Shown here piece after piece: positions 1-9,002 of a DNA stretch of 33,589 nt. Source of the DNA: Alphaproteobacteria bacterium (GTDB lineage Bacteria; Pseudomonadota; Alphaproteobacteria; Micropepsales; Micropepsaceae); assembly GCA_003139615.1 (NCBI GenBank), contig PLJH01000084.1, positions 1 through 33,589 of the forward strand, in the 5' to 3' direction. Every line of letters starts with the position of its first letter. Positions within the stretch are counted from its first letter, which is position 1. Below the pieces are notes generated by a model. It searched no databases and was not told the DNA's origin. It worked only from the letters and a program-made list of their open reading frames with translations. Made by a program: the position numbers and the translations under genes.

Positions 1-40
1 TCCCGGCCTTCGGCCGGACTTCCCCCGCAAGCGGGGGAGA
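1..40. repeat. Two adjacent short palindromes (REP-like or terminator)
   Basis: Two GC-rich hairpins sit side by side at the window edge. The first has 6-bp arms CCGGCC/GGCCGG at 3-8 and 12-17. The second has 8-bp arms TCCCCCGC/GCGGGGGA at 21-28 and 31-38. They precede the deacetylase gene and may end an upstream gene outside the window. The tight arms and absence of a T-run fit a dispersed palindromic repeat better than an intrinsic terminator, but copy number cannot be judged from one window. Confidence 0.5.
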
Positions 41-119
41 AAAATGAATAGCATTGACGTATCTCCAAGACTGATGACGAATCGTTGACACGGTTCCGGG
101 GCCGTCCGCTACATCGCCC

Positions 120-1151
120 ATGCGGATATGGCTCCTGATTCGCAAGTCACTTGGGCGACATGGCGGCGATGCGGCGCTTGCTTTGATGCTGGCGCTTGCG
201 TTGATCGGCGGCGGCGCGCGGGCGCTGTCGGGATTTCCCGCACTCGCCACCGTTCTCATCCCGCCGGGCTTGTTCGCGGCCGAAGCCAGTGACGATCCCC
301 AGGCTTCGAACGTTTCGCTTCGGGTTGCCGCGAGCGTGCCGCAGAGTTCATTTGCGCCGGAAGTGCTCGAGCCCGTCCAGCAGCATGGTTTCCCCGATTG
401 GCTTGTCCGCCGCGACGAGAGCAAAGAAGTCGAGGCACGCCTGACGCCGCCCGCGATTGTTCCCCATCACCCGCCCGAGATCGCCATCGTGATCGACGAT
501 CTGGGCGCGGATGTTGCGGGCACGCGCCGCGCGATTGCGCTTCCGCCGGAAGTAAGCCTGTCGTTCCTGCCCTATCCGGACGCGACGCCGGAATTCGCGC
601 GCGCGGCGGTTCGCGCCGGTCACCAAATTCTCGTGCATGTGCCCATGGAGCCTGACGGCGCCGACAATCCCGGACCCAATGCGTTGATGACGGGCCTCGG
701 CACGAACGAGATCGTGCGCCGGCTCGATTGGGCGCTGTCACGCGTGCCCGGTTACAGCGGCATCAACAATCATATGGGCAGCCGTTTCACGGCGGACCGC
801 GGGGCGCTTGTTCCCGTGGTGGAAACTTTGGCGGACAAGCACGTGTTCTTTCTCGACTCCCGGACCACGACAAGCACCGCGGTCGTCCCGCTTGCGCGCG
901 CCTTCGGCGTCGCGAGCGCGGGGCGGGACGTGTTTCTCGACGATGAACAAGTCGTGGGCGCAGTCGATCAGCAGATCGCCGCACTCGAAGCGCGCGCCCG
1001 CGAGCAAGGCGTCGCCATCGGCATCGGACATCCCCATGCGGTGACGATGTCGGCGCTGGAGGCGTGGACGAAGCACGCGGCGGCGCGGGGATTCGTGTTG
1101 ATTTCGGTGAGCACCGCGATTCGGCTCAAAACCGAGCGCGATAATTTCTGA
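120..1151 (+). CDS. Divergent polysaccharide deacetylase family protein (YibQ/DUF610-like)
   Basis: 343 aa. Residues about 19-35 form a hydrophobic segment, probably a signal anchor, so the catalytic part should lie in the periplasm. From about residue 118 the protein matches the divergent polysaccharide deacetylase family: IAIVIDDLG at the start of the barrel, then SFLPYP, HVPMEP, NNHMGSRFT and FLDSRTT, ending with a GIGHPH segment. In relatives this family often follows the carboxy-terminal protease gene ctpA and is assumed to act on the cell envelope; its substrate is not established. It is convergent with the unknown minus-strand gene that follows. ATG start; no strong ribosome binding site is visible. 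Family call firm, function weak. Confidence 0.85.
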   Translation: MRIWLLIRKSLGRHGGDAALALMLALALIGGGARALSGFPALATVLIPPGLFAAEASDDPQASNVSLRVAASVPQSSFAPEVLEPVQQHGFPDWLVRRDESKEVEARLTPPAIVPHHPPEIAIVIDDLGADVAGTRRAIALPPEVSLSFLPYPDATPEFARAAVRAGHQILVHVPMEPDGADNPGPNALMTGLGTNEIVRRLDWALSRVPGYSGINNHMGSRFTADRGALVPVVETLADKHVFFLDSRTTTSTAVVPLARAFGVASAGRDVFLDDEQVVGAVDQQIAALEARAREQGVAIGIGHPHAVTMSALEAWTKHAAARGFVLISVSTAIRLKTERDNF

Positions 1152-1232
1152 ATTCGACCGCAAAATGTTGCTCGAGTGTGAAAATGCGTGCGCGGCGTAT
1201 AGTCAAGAATTCAGGCACCTATCCAGAATCGC

Positions 1233-1249
1233 AAAAAAACCTCGCGAGG
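1233..1249 (-). terminator. Putative intrinsic terminator of the 732-aa unknown gene
   Basis: Read on the minus strand, the 10-nt palindrome CCTCGCGAGG (1240-1249) is followed directly by seven T residues (1233-1239), 14 nt beyond the stop codon at 1264. The stem is short, since the palindrome has no separate loop, so the hairpin would be weak. The position and T-run still fit a Rho-independent terminator. Confidence 0.45.
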
Positions 1250-1263
1250 AATATCGGTCATTC

Positions 1264-3462
1264 TCAGCATTTTTCTTGACGTCGCTTCGTTTTTACTTTG
1301 CCGCGATTTTTCCACCACCAGTAGAAGGACAAAAATAAAGGTAACAGACCTAGCGAGATCCCTGCTGACCACTTGAATGACACGTTTGGCCACTTGCTAA
1401 TCGTTTCTCCGAGCGGATGAGCAAGCGCGATAAGCGCCAAAAACATCGCGAGCGCAGTGATAAGCAAGCCTTGATTGATTCCTTCTACTTGACTCTTGTT
1501 CTGTTCAGCCTGCATGCGCACGTTTACAAGTTCGGCGATTTCCGTAATGCGGCGGCGCAGCATTTCATAGCGCTCGCCCACTCTGGTTATCGTTCGCAAG
1601 GGGCGAGTGTAGCGACGTTCCAGGTATTCGCTGAGGCTCTGATAACCCGGCAACGGTTGCTCCCGAATAGAATCGAGCTTTTTCACAATGGCGGTATGTG
1701 CCGGACTTGTGGCGTTTGATCGATCCATAATGCCGCCTTCAATCACGTCGTTGAGAACCGATAGACATGAAGACAGGAATTCCAATGAATTAAGAAGACC
1801 TTCTGGGCCGCAGCGTTCCCCTCCTCGTTGAACGCGATCGGCGTAGCTCGGAGGCGCGGTTTCCTCGGGTTGCGGCCTGTTGCTTTGGTAATAAGAGAGC
1901 GCCAAGCTGATGCGGGTCTGCACGACATTCAGCGCGTGATGAACGAGGCGAAAACGCGCCAACCACTGCAATGACATGATCCGTTCGGAAGCGAATTCCG
2001 TAATTGTTTGGATCAACCGGCCGCGCTCATAGTTGTTCAGGCCGCAATCGATGATGATTGTGCGGCTGAACAGTCCTTCGTGATCGGCTTGCTTTCTGTG
2101 AGGTCGATTGCGGACGTCAGTAAATACATACCCGCGACCACCCATGCATTTGTAACCGACAAATTCGCTATCGAAGCGGTCGCTCCGATCGACCAAAAGG
2201 CAGTGATTGAGAAGAAAGTCACGCGTAGCGCCAACGACCAATGCATCAAGTTGAGCCCCCCGAACCTCATTCTCTTGAAAGCTGCGCATCAGGGCTCGAA
2301 ATTCCCTGTCCCAAAGTCCTTCCATATCCGGGTCATTAGCCCAATCGCGCCATTTCGCGGCCATGGAGTCATCGATCGACCCAGGATCTAGCTGCCGAAG
2401 AGTTTCAAGAAGGGATGCGCTGGGCGTGGTTGGGGCATAACGGGGGGCAATTTTGCAATTAAGGAACATCTTCAACGGCAAAATGAGCAAATTTGCACCA
2501 TGCACGTACTTGCCCATTACCTTTTCAAAGACATCCAGCTTCAGGTCCTTCATGGCATTGTGGTCGAACGGAAAGTTGGCTCCTCCGTTGTTGGAGCCTT
2601 CGGCAATCGAATCCACGATCGCTTGGGTCCAGTTTTCGGTCCTTAGCGGTGTGGAAGTCGTATAGTCATCAGCCGTCCGGGCGAACTCGTTGGTGAACGT
2701 AAAGGTCTGGTATGGCCTGTCGTGGCGGGCCCAACGGAAATGTCCCTTACGTCCTTTTGACGCGCGCCAGAAAAACTCGATCGTGTTCGCGAGGATGTTG
2801 CTGTAGCCGGACCGAATAAAATATTTGTCGTATTCACTGGTCTCGTTGCGAGCCTCTTCGGAGGATATCGCATCGGCTGCTTCTTTGATCTTTACGATGT
2901 ACCTTTTGGGCGTGGCGTAAGGCTCTGAAAAATCCTGAAGCTCCTGAACGTATTCGAAGATGTCGTCTTTTCCCCCTCGGAAGTCGTCCTTTGGACCTTC
3001 ATCGTGTATGGCGCGATCCCAAAGCCAGCGCAGTGTGTCCTGCGTACCCTCATCCAACACTTTCATGATGTCGTCGGGATATTCCGCAGACCTTTCTAGA
3101 CCGTCCTTGGGAGGTAGTCGGTCGACATAAACCGGCGCAAAAACCAAATGCGATACTTGAGCCAGAGGGCCGAGTTTTCGCGCCGAGTTAAACAAGAATT
3201 CGTTGTGAACGTAAGGAAACATCCGATCCAGAAATGGTGATTCGAACGGTTTCTTCGTTTCGTAGGAAGTCTCTAATGCCTTCGCTCGATAATCCCTAAG
3301 CGCGGCAGCTCGGTCCGTAGCGGGCGCATGGCTGAGGCGGGTCAACTCGCGAAGCTTCTGTAACAATCCGTCATAGGCTGTTTGTGGTTTCGCGTTCGGA
3401 GCGACACCGCCCAATTCGACAACATTTGGCGCAGCCGCGCGCTTTCTCGACCAGATAGGCAT
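1264..3462 (-). CDS. Unknown protein with large soluble domain and two C-terminal membrane helices
   Basis: 732 aa from the ATG at 3462, which has a GGGGGA ribosome site 5 nt upstream; a GTG at 3489 would add 9 residues but lacks such a site. I do not recognise the large N-terminal part (about 1-560), which is charged and has no signal peptide. Residues about 560-660 look like long amphipathic helices. Two hydrophobic helices follow (about 665-684 and 699-717), then a basic tail. The layout of soluble domain, helical stalk, two close membrane helices and basic end resembles CorA-like channels topologically, but no GMN loop motif is present. Two counted lines have 48-53% GC against 60% for one line of trpE, suggesting acquisition. 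It stands alone, downstream of trpE, with its own likely terminator. Confidence 0.7.
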   Translation of the reverse strand: MPIWSRKRAAAPNVVELGGVAPNAKPQTAYDGLLQKLRELTRLSHAPATDRAAALRDYRAKALETSYETKKPFESPFLDRMFPYVHNEFLFNSARKLGPLAQVSHLVFAPVYVDRLPPKDGLERSAEYPDDIMKVLDEGTQDTLRWLWDRAIHDEGPKDDFRGGKDDIFEYVQELQDFSEPYATPKRYIVKIKEAADAISSEEARNETSEYDKYFIRSGYSNILANTIEFFWRASKGRKGHFRWARHDRPYQTFTFTNEFARTADDYTTSTPLRTENWTQAIVDSIAEGSNNGGANFPFDHNAMKDLKLDVFEKVMGKYVHGANLLILPLKMFLNCKIAPRYAPTTPSASLLETLRQLDPGSIDDSMAAKWRDWANDPDMEGLWDREFRALMRSFQENEVRGAQLDALVVGATRDFLLNHCLLVDRSDRFDSEFVGYKCMGGRGYVFTDVRNRPHRKQADHEGLFSRTIIIDCGLNNYERGRLIQTITEFASERIMSLQWLARFRLVHHALNVVQTRISLALSYYQSNRPQPEETAPPSYADRVQRGGERCGPEGLLNSLEFLSSCLSVLNDVIEGGIMDRSNATSPAHTAIVKKLDSIREQPLPGYQSLSEYLERRYTRPLRTITRVGERYEMLRRRITEIAELVNVRMQAEQNKSQVEGINQGLLITALAMFLALIALAHPLGETISKWPNVSFKWSAGISLGLLPLFLSFYWWWKNRGKVKTKRRQEKC

Positions 3463-3584
3463 GTGTCCCCCAACCCCTAGTTGTGACACACGCTAACGGC
3501 AAATATTCACAAATGCGAGTCTTGAGCTGAATCAGTGACTTAGGGATAAACCGAGAGTGAAATCTGTATTCGCAAGACAATTTC

Positions 3585-5105
3585 TCACTGCCCGCGTCTG
3601 GCGGAACTCGCGTAGCGTATCGCTTCTTCGGCGGCGGCCATCAGCGCTTTCGCCTTGTTGACGGATTCATCGTATTCGGCCTGAGGATCGCTGTCGGCGA
3701 CGATGCCGCCGCCCGCCTGTACATACATCGTGCCGTCCTTGACGACGGCAGTGCGCAACACGATGCAGGTGTCCATCGCGCCATTGGCTGCGAAATAGCC
3801 GACCGCACCCGCGTAGGCGCCACCGCGTTTTTCTTTTTCGAATTCGTTGATGATCTGCATCGCGCGGATTTTCGGCGCGCCGGACAATGTACCCGCGGGA
3901 AGGCCGGCCGCGAGCGCGTCGATCGCATCGAGACCTTTGCGCAATTTGCCTTCGACGTTCGAAACCAGATGCATAACGTGCGAGTAACGTTCGATGAAGA
4001 AGCTGTCCGTCACCTTGACGGTTCCGATTTCCGCCACGCGTCCGACATCGTTGCGCCCGAGATCGAGCAGCATGAGATGCTCGGCGCGTTCCTTCGGATC
4101 GGCCATCAGCTCTTCGGCGAGACGCGTGTCGTCTTCCGGCGTGGCGCCCCGGCGGCGTGTGCCTGCGATGGGCCGGATCGTCACCGTGCCGTCGCGCAGA
4201 CGCACGAGAATCTCCGGGCTCGAGCCCACAATCGTGAATCCCGGAAAGGCGAGGTGATAAAGGAACGGCGACGGATTGAGCCGGCGCAGCGCACGATAAA
4301 GCGAGAAGGGCGGTAGTGCGAAAGGCCGGCGAAAGCGCTGGCTCGGCACCACCTGGAAAATATCTCCCGCGCGGATGTATTCCTTCGCCCGCTCGACGAT
4401 GTCGAGATATTCGTCATGCGTGACATTGGAATCGATCGCGGACACCGTCGGCAGCGTCGCAAGCGGCGCGGGTGTGCCCGGCAATGCGCGTTCGAGATCG
4501 CCGATCGCGTCGTTCAAGCGCTCCGATGCCCGCGCATAGGCGGCGCGCGCGTCAAGTCCTTTCTCGGGCCATACCGGCGACACGATGGTGATCTCGTCGC
4601 GCACATTGTCGAAGATCGCCGTGATTGTGGGACGGATCAGGATCGCATCGGGAAGGTCGAGCGGATCGGGCGGCGGCGGACCCAGGCGCTCGATCGCGCG
4701 CACCATGTCGTAGCCGAGATAGCCGAACAGGGCGACCGCCATGGGCGGCAGGTCGCGGGGCAATTCCATCTGCGTGGCGTTGAAAAGCCGTCGCAGCGAT
4801 TCAAGGGGACGGTCGGCGAGTTCGTCGGCAACGAATTTATCGGGCGTCGCGCGCGCGTTGCGGTTGATCTCGGCTTTGCCGTTGCGGCAGCGCCAGATCA
4901 GATCGGGTTTCGCGCCGATCATCGAATAGCGGCCGCGCGTTTCGCCGCCCTGGACGCTTTCCATCAGGAAGGCGTTGTCGCGGCCTTCGGCCAGTTTCAG
5001 GAATGCGGAAACCGGTGTCTCGAGATCGGCGATCAGCCGCGTGTAAACCGCCTGCGCGCGTCCCGAATCGTAAGCGCGTGCGAAGCTCGCAAAATCGGGT
5101 TCCAT
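3585..5105 (-). CDS. trpE: Anthranilate synthase component I
   Basis: 506 aa, full length. It converts chorismate plus ammonia or glutamine-derived nitrogen to anthranilate, the first committed step of tryptophan synthesis, together with TrpG. The N-terminal Trp-binding region includes FLMES at 46-50. The chorismate-binding domain shows SPEILVR, PIAGTRRRG, LDLGRNDVGRV and SGAPKIRAMQ. Its start lies 7 nt beyond the ppiD stop, and a GGAGGA ribosome site lies inside the end of ppiD, so the two are probably translationally coupled. The partner gene trpG, which often follows trpE in alphaproteobacteria, is not next to it: an unrelated low-GC gene follows instead. Confidence 0.97.
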   Translation of the reverse strand: MEPDFASFARAYDSGRAQAVYTRLIADLETPVSAFLKLAEGRDNAFLMESVQGGETRGRYSMIGAKPDLIWRCRNGKAEINRNARATPDKFVADELADRPLESLRRLFNATQMELPRDLPPMAVALFGYLGYDMVRAIERLGPPPPDPLDLPDAILIRPTITAIFDNVRDEITIVSPVWPEKGLDARAAYARASERLNDAIGDLERALPGTPAPLATLPTVSAIDSNVTHDEYLDIVERAKEYIRAGDIFQVVPSQRFRRPFALPPFSLYRALRRLNPSPFLYHLAFPGFTIVGSSPEILVRLRDGTVTIRPIAGTRRRGATPEDDTRLAEELMADPKERAEHLMLLDLGRNDVGRVAEIGTVKVTDSFFIERYSHVMHLVSNVEGKLRKGLDAIDALAAGLPAGTLSGAPKIRAMQIINEFEKEKRGGAYAGAVGYFAANGAMDTCIVLRTAVVKDGTMYVQAGGGIVADSDPQAEYDESVNKAKALMAAAEEAIRYASSARRGQ

Positions 5106-5112
5106 CGGTCGC

Positions 5113-6999
5113 TCACGATCCTCCGCCGCCGATCACCTGATCGACCTGCTTCTGATTGATCGTGACGGTTGCCTTCTTGCGCGCCGCCTGCGCCAGCGAA
5201 TAGACGACGTCTTTTTGCGAATCCTCGTTCAGCTTGCCGAGGAATTGCTGCTGATATTCCGGAGCGCCCACCGGTATCTGGGGATGCGCCACGCCCGTGA
5301 CGAGCGCAACGATGTAGACATCGCCTTTGGCAGTCGGCCCGGACACGGCAGTTGCAGCCGGCGTCAGAAAGATGTCGTCGATCAGCGCTTTGGGAAACAC
5401 TTCGGTCGCGCTCTCGCGTGAAAGCGGTCCGGACGATTGAACGGTGGTGGAGAGCGTCGCGGCGATGGCGGACAGACTGTGCGCAGCGGTCGCTTGCGCC
5501 GCAAGTTGCTTGGCCTTGTCCGCGAGGCGTTTCGCACGTTCCTGCGCCGTCCAGGCTGCCGTCACTTCCGCGCGTATGCTGTCGAGCGGCTTCAGCTTCG
5601 GCGGCGTCACGCCATTGACCTTCAGCACGAATTCCAAATTGTCGCTCGCGCCGAACGGGTCGCCTTCGTCGCCGGGCTCCGCCTTGAAGACTTGCGGCAG
5701 GAATTCGGGCTCGGCCGGGATCTGGGCTTTGGTTCCGTCCGGCGTCAGGCCGTTCTGATCGACGGCCGCCACATGAACGACATGCATGCCCACTTTCTTC
5801 GCGGCGTCGGCAAGCGTATCGCCTCCCGCACGTGCATCTTCGAATGCGTTGACGACGTCGCTGATCTTGCTCGTGGCGAGTTGCTTCTGAACATCCTGGC
5901 GCAGCGACGCCTTCACGTCGTCGAACGTCTTGTTCACGCCGGGCGTGATCTTCGTGACGTGGATCAGCACCCAACCGGCGATGAACTTCACCGGCTGCGT
6001 CACGCCGTTCGGCTGCACGGCAAACGCCGCCGGACCGCGATCGGGTCCGAGATCTGCAAGGGTTGCGGTGCCCTGATTGATGTCGGACGGCTTGAGACCG
6101 CGCGCCGCTGCGATGTCGGCGAAACTCTTGCCGGTATCGATCTGGGCGCGCGCCGCCTTGGCGCTCGCCTGATCGGGGAACGATATCTGTTCGATGTCGC
6201 GTTTCTCGGGGATCTGATACGTGTCTTTTTTCAGTTCGTACTGTTCGCGCAGCTGGGTATCGGAGACCTGAACCTGATTCATCAGGTCGTCGGGGCCGAT
6301 GCTCGCATAGGTGACGTCGCGATATTCCGGCGTGCTGAATTGCGCCGGATGGGAATTGATGTAAGCGGACAAAGTCGCATCGTTCGGAGCCGGAATGGTT
6401 CCGGCGGCGGATTCCGGCAACGTCACATACTGAACCGCGCGGCGTTCGTTGAGATACAGGAAAATGGTTGCCGCATAATCGGGCGACGGCTGGATCCCAT
6501 TGACGATCGTCGAGACGAGCTCATTGCGCATGATGTCGCCGCGCGTCTCGGCGATATAGGAGTCCTCGCTGTAGCCCGCACGTTGGAGAACCTCGAGAAA
6601 CGTTGCGCGGTCGAAGGAACCCAGCGGGCCCTTGAATGCGCCGACCTGTTGAATGTTCGCGCGCACCTGCTCGTCGCTTGCGATCAGCCCCTTGCTCGCG
6701 ACCACCTGGTCGAGTGCGGTTTTGTCGATTGTGTTTTGCAGGATCTGCTGGCCCAGCACGCGTGCCATTTCAGGCGTCAGCTGCCCGCCGGATTGTTGGG
6801 CGGCGCGGTCGCGCACATTCGTGAAATCCCGCTGGAATTCCCCGGCCGCGATTTTCACGTTGCCGACGGTCGCAACGCTCGTGTCGGCGCTGCCCTGAAA
6901 GACGTCCGCGATGCCCCACAGCCCGAACGTGGCCGCCAATCCGACAAGAAAAATCCCGGAAATCCAGGATCTTGCAAAGGAGCGCATCTTTTGAAGCAT
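5113..6999 (-). CDS. ppiD: Membrane-anchored peptidyl-prolyl isomerase, PpiD type
   Basis: 628 aa. The ATG at 6999 (MLQKMRSFARSW) is chosen because it gives a normal N-in signal anchor (about residues 12-32, ending in GLWGIADVF); a TTG 63 nt upstream only adds an unlikely proline- and arginine-rich leader. A SurA/PpiD-like N-terminal chaperone domain follows (VATVGNVKIAAGEFQRDF), then a parvulin-like region around residues 235-360 and a C-terminal helical region. PpiD homologues sit in the inner membrane facing the periplasm and help outer-membrane proteins fold near the Sec exit. Divergent from tpiA and first gene of the ppiD-trpE unit, an arrangement common in alphaproteobacteria. Parvulin catalytic activity is uncertain, as in many PpiD proteins. 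Confidence 0.9.
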   Translation of the reverse strand: MLQKMRSFARSWISGIFLVGLAATFGLWGIADVFQGSADTSVATVGNVKIAAGEFQRDFTNVRDRAAQQSGGQLTPEMARVLGQQILQNTIDKTALDQVVASKGLIASDEQVRANIQQVGAFKGPLGSFDRATFLEVLQRAGYSEDSYIAETRGDIMRNELVSTIVNGIQPSPDYAATIFLYLNERRAVQYVTLPESAAGTIPAPNDATLSAYINSHPAQFSTPEYRDVTYASIGPDDLMNQVQVSDTQLREQYELKKDTYQIPEKRDIEQISFPDQASAKAARAQIDTGKSFADIAAARGLKPSDINQGTATLADLGPDRGPAAFAVQPNGVTQPVKFIAGWVLIHVTKITPGVNKTFDDVKASLRQDVQKQLATSKISDVVNAFEDARAGGDTLADAAKKVGMHVVHVAAVDQNGLTPDGTKAQIPAEPEFLPQVFKAEPGDEGDPFGASDNLEFVLKVNGVTPPKLKPLDSIRAEVTAAWTAQERAKRLADKAKQLAAQATAAHSLSAIAATLSTTVQSSGPLSRESATEVFPKALIDDIFLTPAATAVSGPTAKGDVYIVALVTGVAHPQIPVGAPEYQQQFLGKLNEDSQKDVVYSLAQAARKKATVTINQKQVDQVIGGGGS

Positions 7000-7184
7000 G
7001 GCGGAATCCGGGTGTGGCGATGAAAAGCGGCGGATGATAGGGAGGGCACCTCGGGACGGCAAGGCGAGCCGCCCAAACCGTCCAATACCCCGGGCAAGTC
7101 CCCCGGGAGAGCCTTAGTCGAGCTTTCCCGCCGAATCTATCGCGAAGTTGAACGCCGCCAAAGAACACTCCAGAGAGGACCAGC

Positions 7185-7934
7185 ATGCGACATCTCATTG
7201 CCGGCAATTGGAAGATGAACGGGCTGGCTGCGTCCCTGCCGGAAATCGAATTGGTGGCCGATGCAGCGTTCAAATCGCCGCCCGATGTCGACATCCTGAT
7301 TTGCCCGCCCGCGACGCTCGTGGCGCGCGCCGCCGGCGCCGCAGCCGCCCGCATCGCCATTGGCGGGCAGGATTGCCACGCCGAACCGTTCGGCGCGTTC
7401 ACCGGCGAGATCAGCGCCGAAATGCTCAAGGATGCCGGCGCCTCGGCCGTCATCGTCGGCCATTCCGAGCGCCGCCAATATGCGGGCGAGACGGATGCAC
7501 AGGTGGCGGCGAAAGCGAAGGCCGCCTGGCGCGCGGGCCTCCTGGCCATCATCTGCGTGGGCGAATCCGAGGCGCATCGCGATGCGGGCCAAGCGCGCGA
7601 TGTCGTGGGTGGGCAGATCGCCCACAGTGTTCCCGAGGGTGCGACCGGTGACACGACGGCAATCGCCTATGAACCCATTTGGGCGATCGGCACCGGCCGC
7701 ACGCCCACGATTGCGGAAATTGCGGATATGCATGCCGATATTCGAGCCAGGCTGATCGAACGGCTTGGCGAGGCCGGACAGGGGGTTCGCATTCTCTATG
7801 GCGGCTCGGTCAAGCCGGGCAATGCCGCGGAAATCCTGGCGACCGCAGATGTGGGAGGCGCACTTGTGGGGGGAGCCAGCCTGAAGGCCGCCGACTTCCT
7901 TGCAATTGTCGCGGCTGCGGGCGGGAAAGGTTAA
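7185..7934 (+). CDS. tpiA: Triose-phosphate isomerase
   Basis: 249 aa, normal family length. It interconverts dihydroxyacetone phosphate and glyceraldehyde 3-phosphate in the cytoplasm. Catalytic residues are visible: Asn8 and Lys10 in GNWKMNG, His93 in VGHSERR, and Glu163 in [11 protein letters not shown]. The phosphate-binding loop YGGSVKPGN lies near residue 205. A GAGAGG ribosome site precedes the ATG. It is divergent from ppiD over a 185-bp region that must hold both promoters. In many relatives secG and pyrG come next; here about 10 kb of other genes intervene. Confidence 0.98.
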   Translation: MRHLIAGNWKMNGLAASLPEIELVADAAFKSPPDVDILICPPATLVARAAGAAAARIAIGGQDCHAEPFGAFTGEISAEMLKDAGASAVIVGHSERRQYAGETDAQVAAKAKAAWRAGLLAIICVGESEAHRDAGQARDVVGGQIAHSVPEGATGDTTAIAYEPIWAIGTGRTPTIAEIADMHADIRARLIERLGEAGQGVRILYGGSVKPGNAAEILATADVGGALVGGASLKAADFLAIVAAAGGKG

Positions 7935-8005
7935 CCACGCCGGGCCACCGTTCCTTAACTCGCCAAGCGCGATCCTGAAGAGGTTGCGAGGATGCGGGAT
8001 TACAA

Positions 8006-8950
8006 GTGGCGCGGCTGTCCTACGATACGACTGAGACCCTGATTTACGATCCCGTTGCGGCCAACCGCACCGCGACGCGCGCAGCACTTTACAATCTGGG
8101 CTTTCGGCGTCTCGAAACGGTGGCGACGCTCGACGCGCTGGGGGAGTGCATCCGGCGCCGTCCGCCCGATCTGATCCTCTGCGAGGCGCAAGGTGCGGAA
8201 CCCGAACTCTGCGCCATGGTCCAGAAGCTCAGGCAAGGCGCGACCGTCTATAATCCTTTCATCGTGATCATCGTGACGGCGTGGGAGCACAACAGCGCGC
8301 TGGTCACGCGCGTGCTCAATTCGGGCGCGGACGATCTTCTGCTGCGGCCTTTTTCGACGACCACCTTGGGACAGCGCATTCAGAGCCATGTCGAGCGCCG
8401 CAAGGGATTTGTGATCACGTCCGAATATGTCGGCCCCGACCGGCGCAAGGATTCCGCGCGGCCCTCGAATGTGCCGCTTTTCGATCCCCCCAATTCGCTT
8501 CGCATGAAGGCGCAGGAAAGGCTCACGACGGAAGAAGCGACGCAACGTCTCGATGCCGAATTGAAAGCCGCGCGCGACATGCTGAACGCGGAGAAGCTGC
8601 GCCGCGATGCCTTCCAGATCTGCATCCTGTGGCGGCTCATGCAGGAATCGACGTCCAAGAAATTCGATATCGATCTGACGAAACTGAAAGACGTGACGCG
8701 CAGCGTGGCGCGCCGCTGCAGCGGCACCGATTTCGAGCCCGCCATCGAATGGTGCGATTCCATTCTGGCCGCGATCGAAGGGCTTGAACTGGGTGTGGAT
8801 CGCAACGCCTCGATGCATCTGCTGGGCCACGCCGCGTTGAATCTCAACCAGACCTTCTCGCCGGAAAAAACAGTCGCCGATCACCTGAACGCGATCGACG
8901 CGACGGTGGCCATCGTCAAAGCCCGCTTCGAGCCCGCGCTGGCGTCTTAG
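8006..8950 (+). CDS. Response-regulator-like protein with a degenerate receiver domain
   Basis: 314 aa from a GTG start. Residues about 10-125 resemble a CheY-like receiver: LIYDPVAANR at the first strand, DLILCEAQG where the phosphoacceptor strand should be, VTAWE, and LLLRPFS at the final strand. The phosphoacceptor Asp is replaced by Glu60 and the usual conserved Lys by Arg, so it is unlikely to be phosphorylated normally. The segment YVGPDRRKD after the receiver is common in alphaproteobacterial receiver proteins. The remainder (about 165-314) is helical, with a coiled-coil-like stretch and no DNA-binding or enzymatic domain I recognise. It lies 71 bp after tpiA and is convergent with the MFS gene. 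Partner unknown. Confidence 0.7.
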   Translation: MARLSYDTTETLIYDPVAANRTATRAALYNLGFRRLETVATLDALGECIRRRPPDLILCEAQGAEPELCAMVQKLRQGATVYNPFIVIIVTAWEHNSALVTRVLNSGADDLLLRPFSTTTLGQRIQSHVERRKGFVITSEYVGPDRRKDSARPSNVPLFDPPNSLRMKAQERLTTEEATQRLDAELKAARDMLNAEKLRRDAFQICILWRLMQESTSKKFDIDLTKLKDVTRSVARRCSGTDFEPAIEWCDSILAAIEGLELGVDRNASMHLLGHAALNLNQTFSPEKTVADHLNAIDATVAIVKARFEPALAS

Positions 8951-9002
8951 CGCGGGCGCTTGACGTGTATCCAAACTGAGACAAGACGAAATCTCCCGGC
9001 TG

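Noticed and set aside
5437-7023. Long open frame (528 codons) antisense to ppiD
   Set aside because: The minus-strand PpiD reading has a signal anchor and family motifs; the plus reading is arginine-rich with no domain, a GC-driven shadow.
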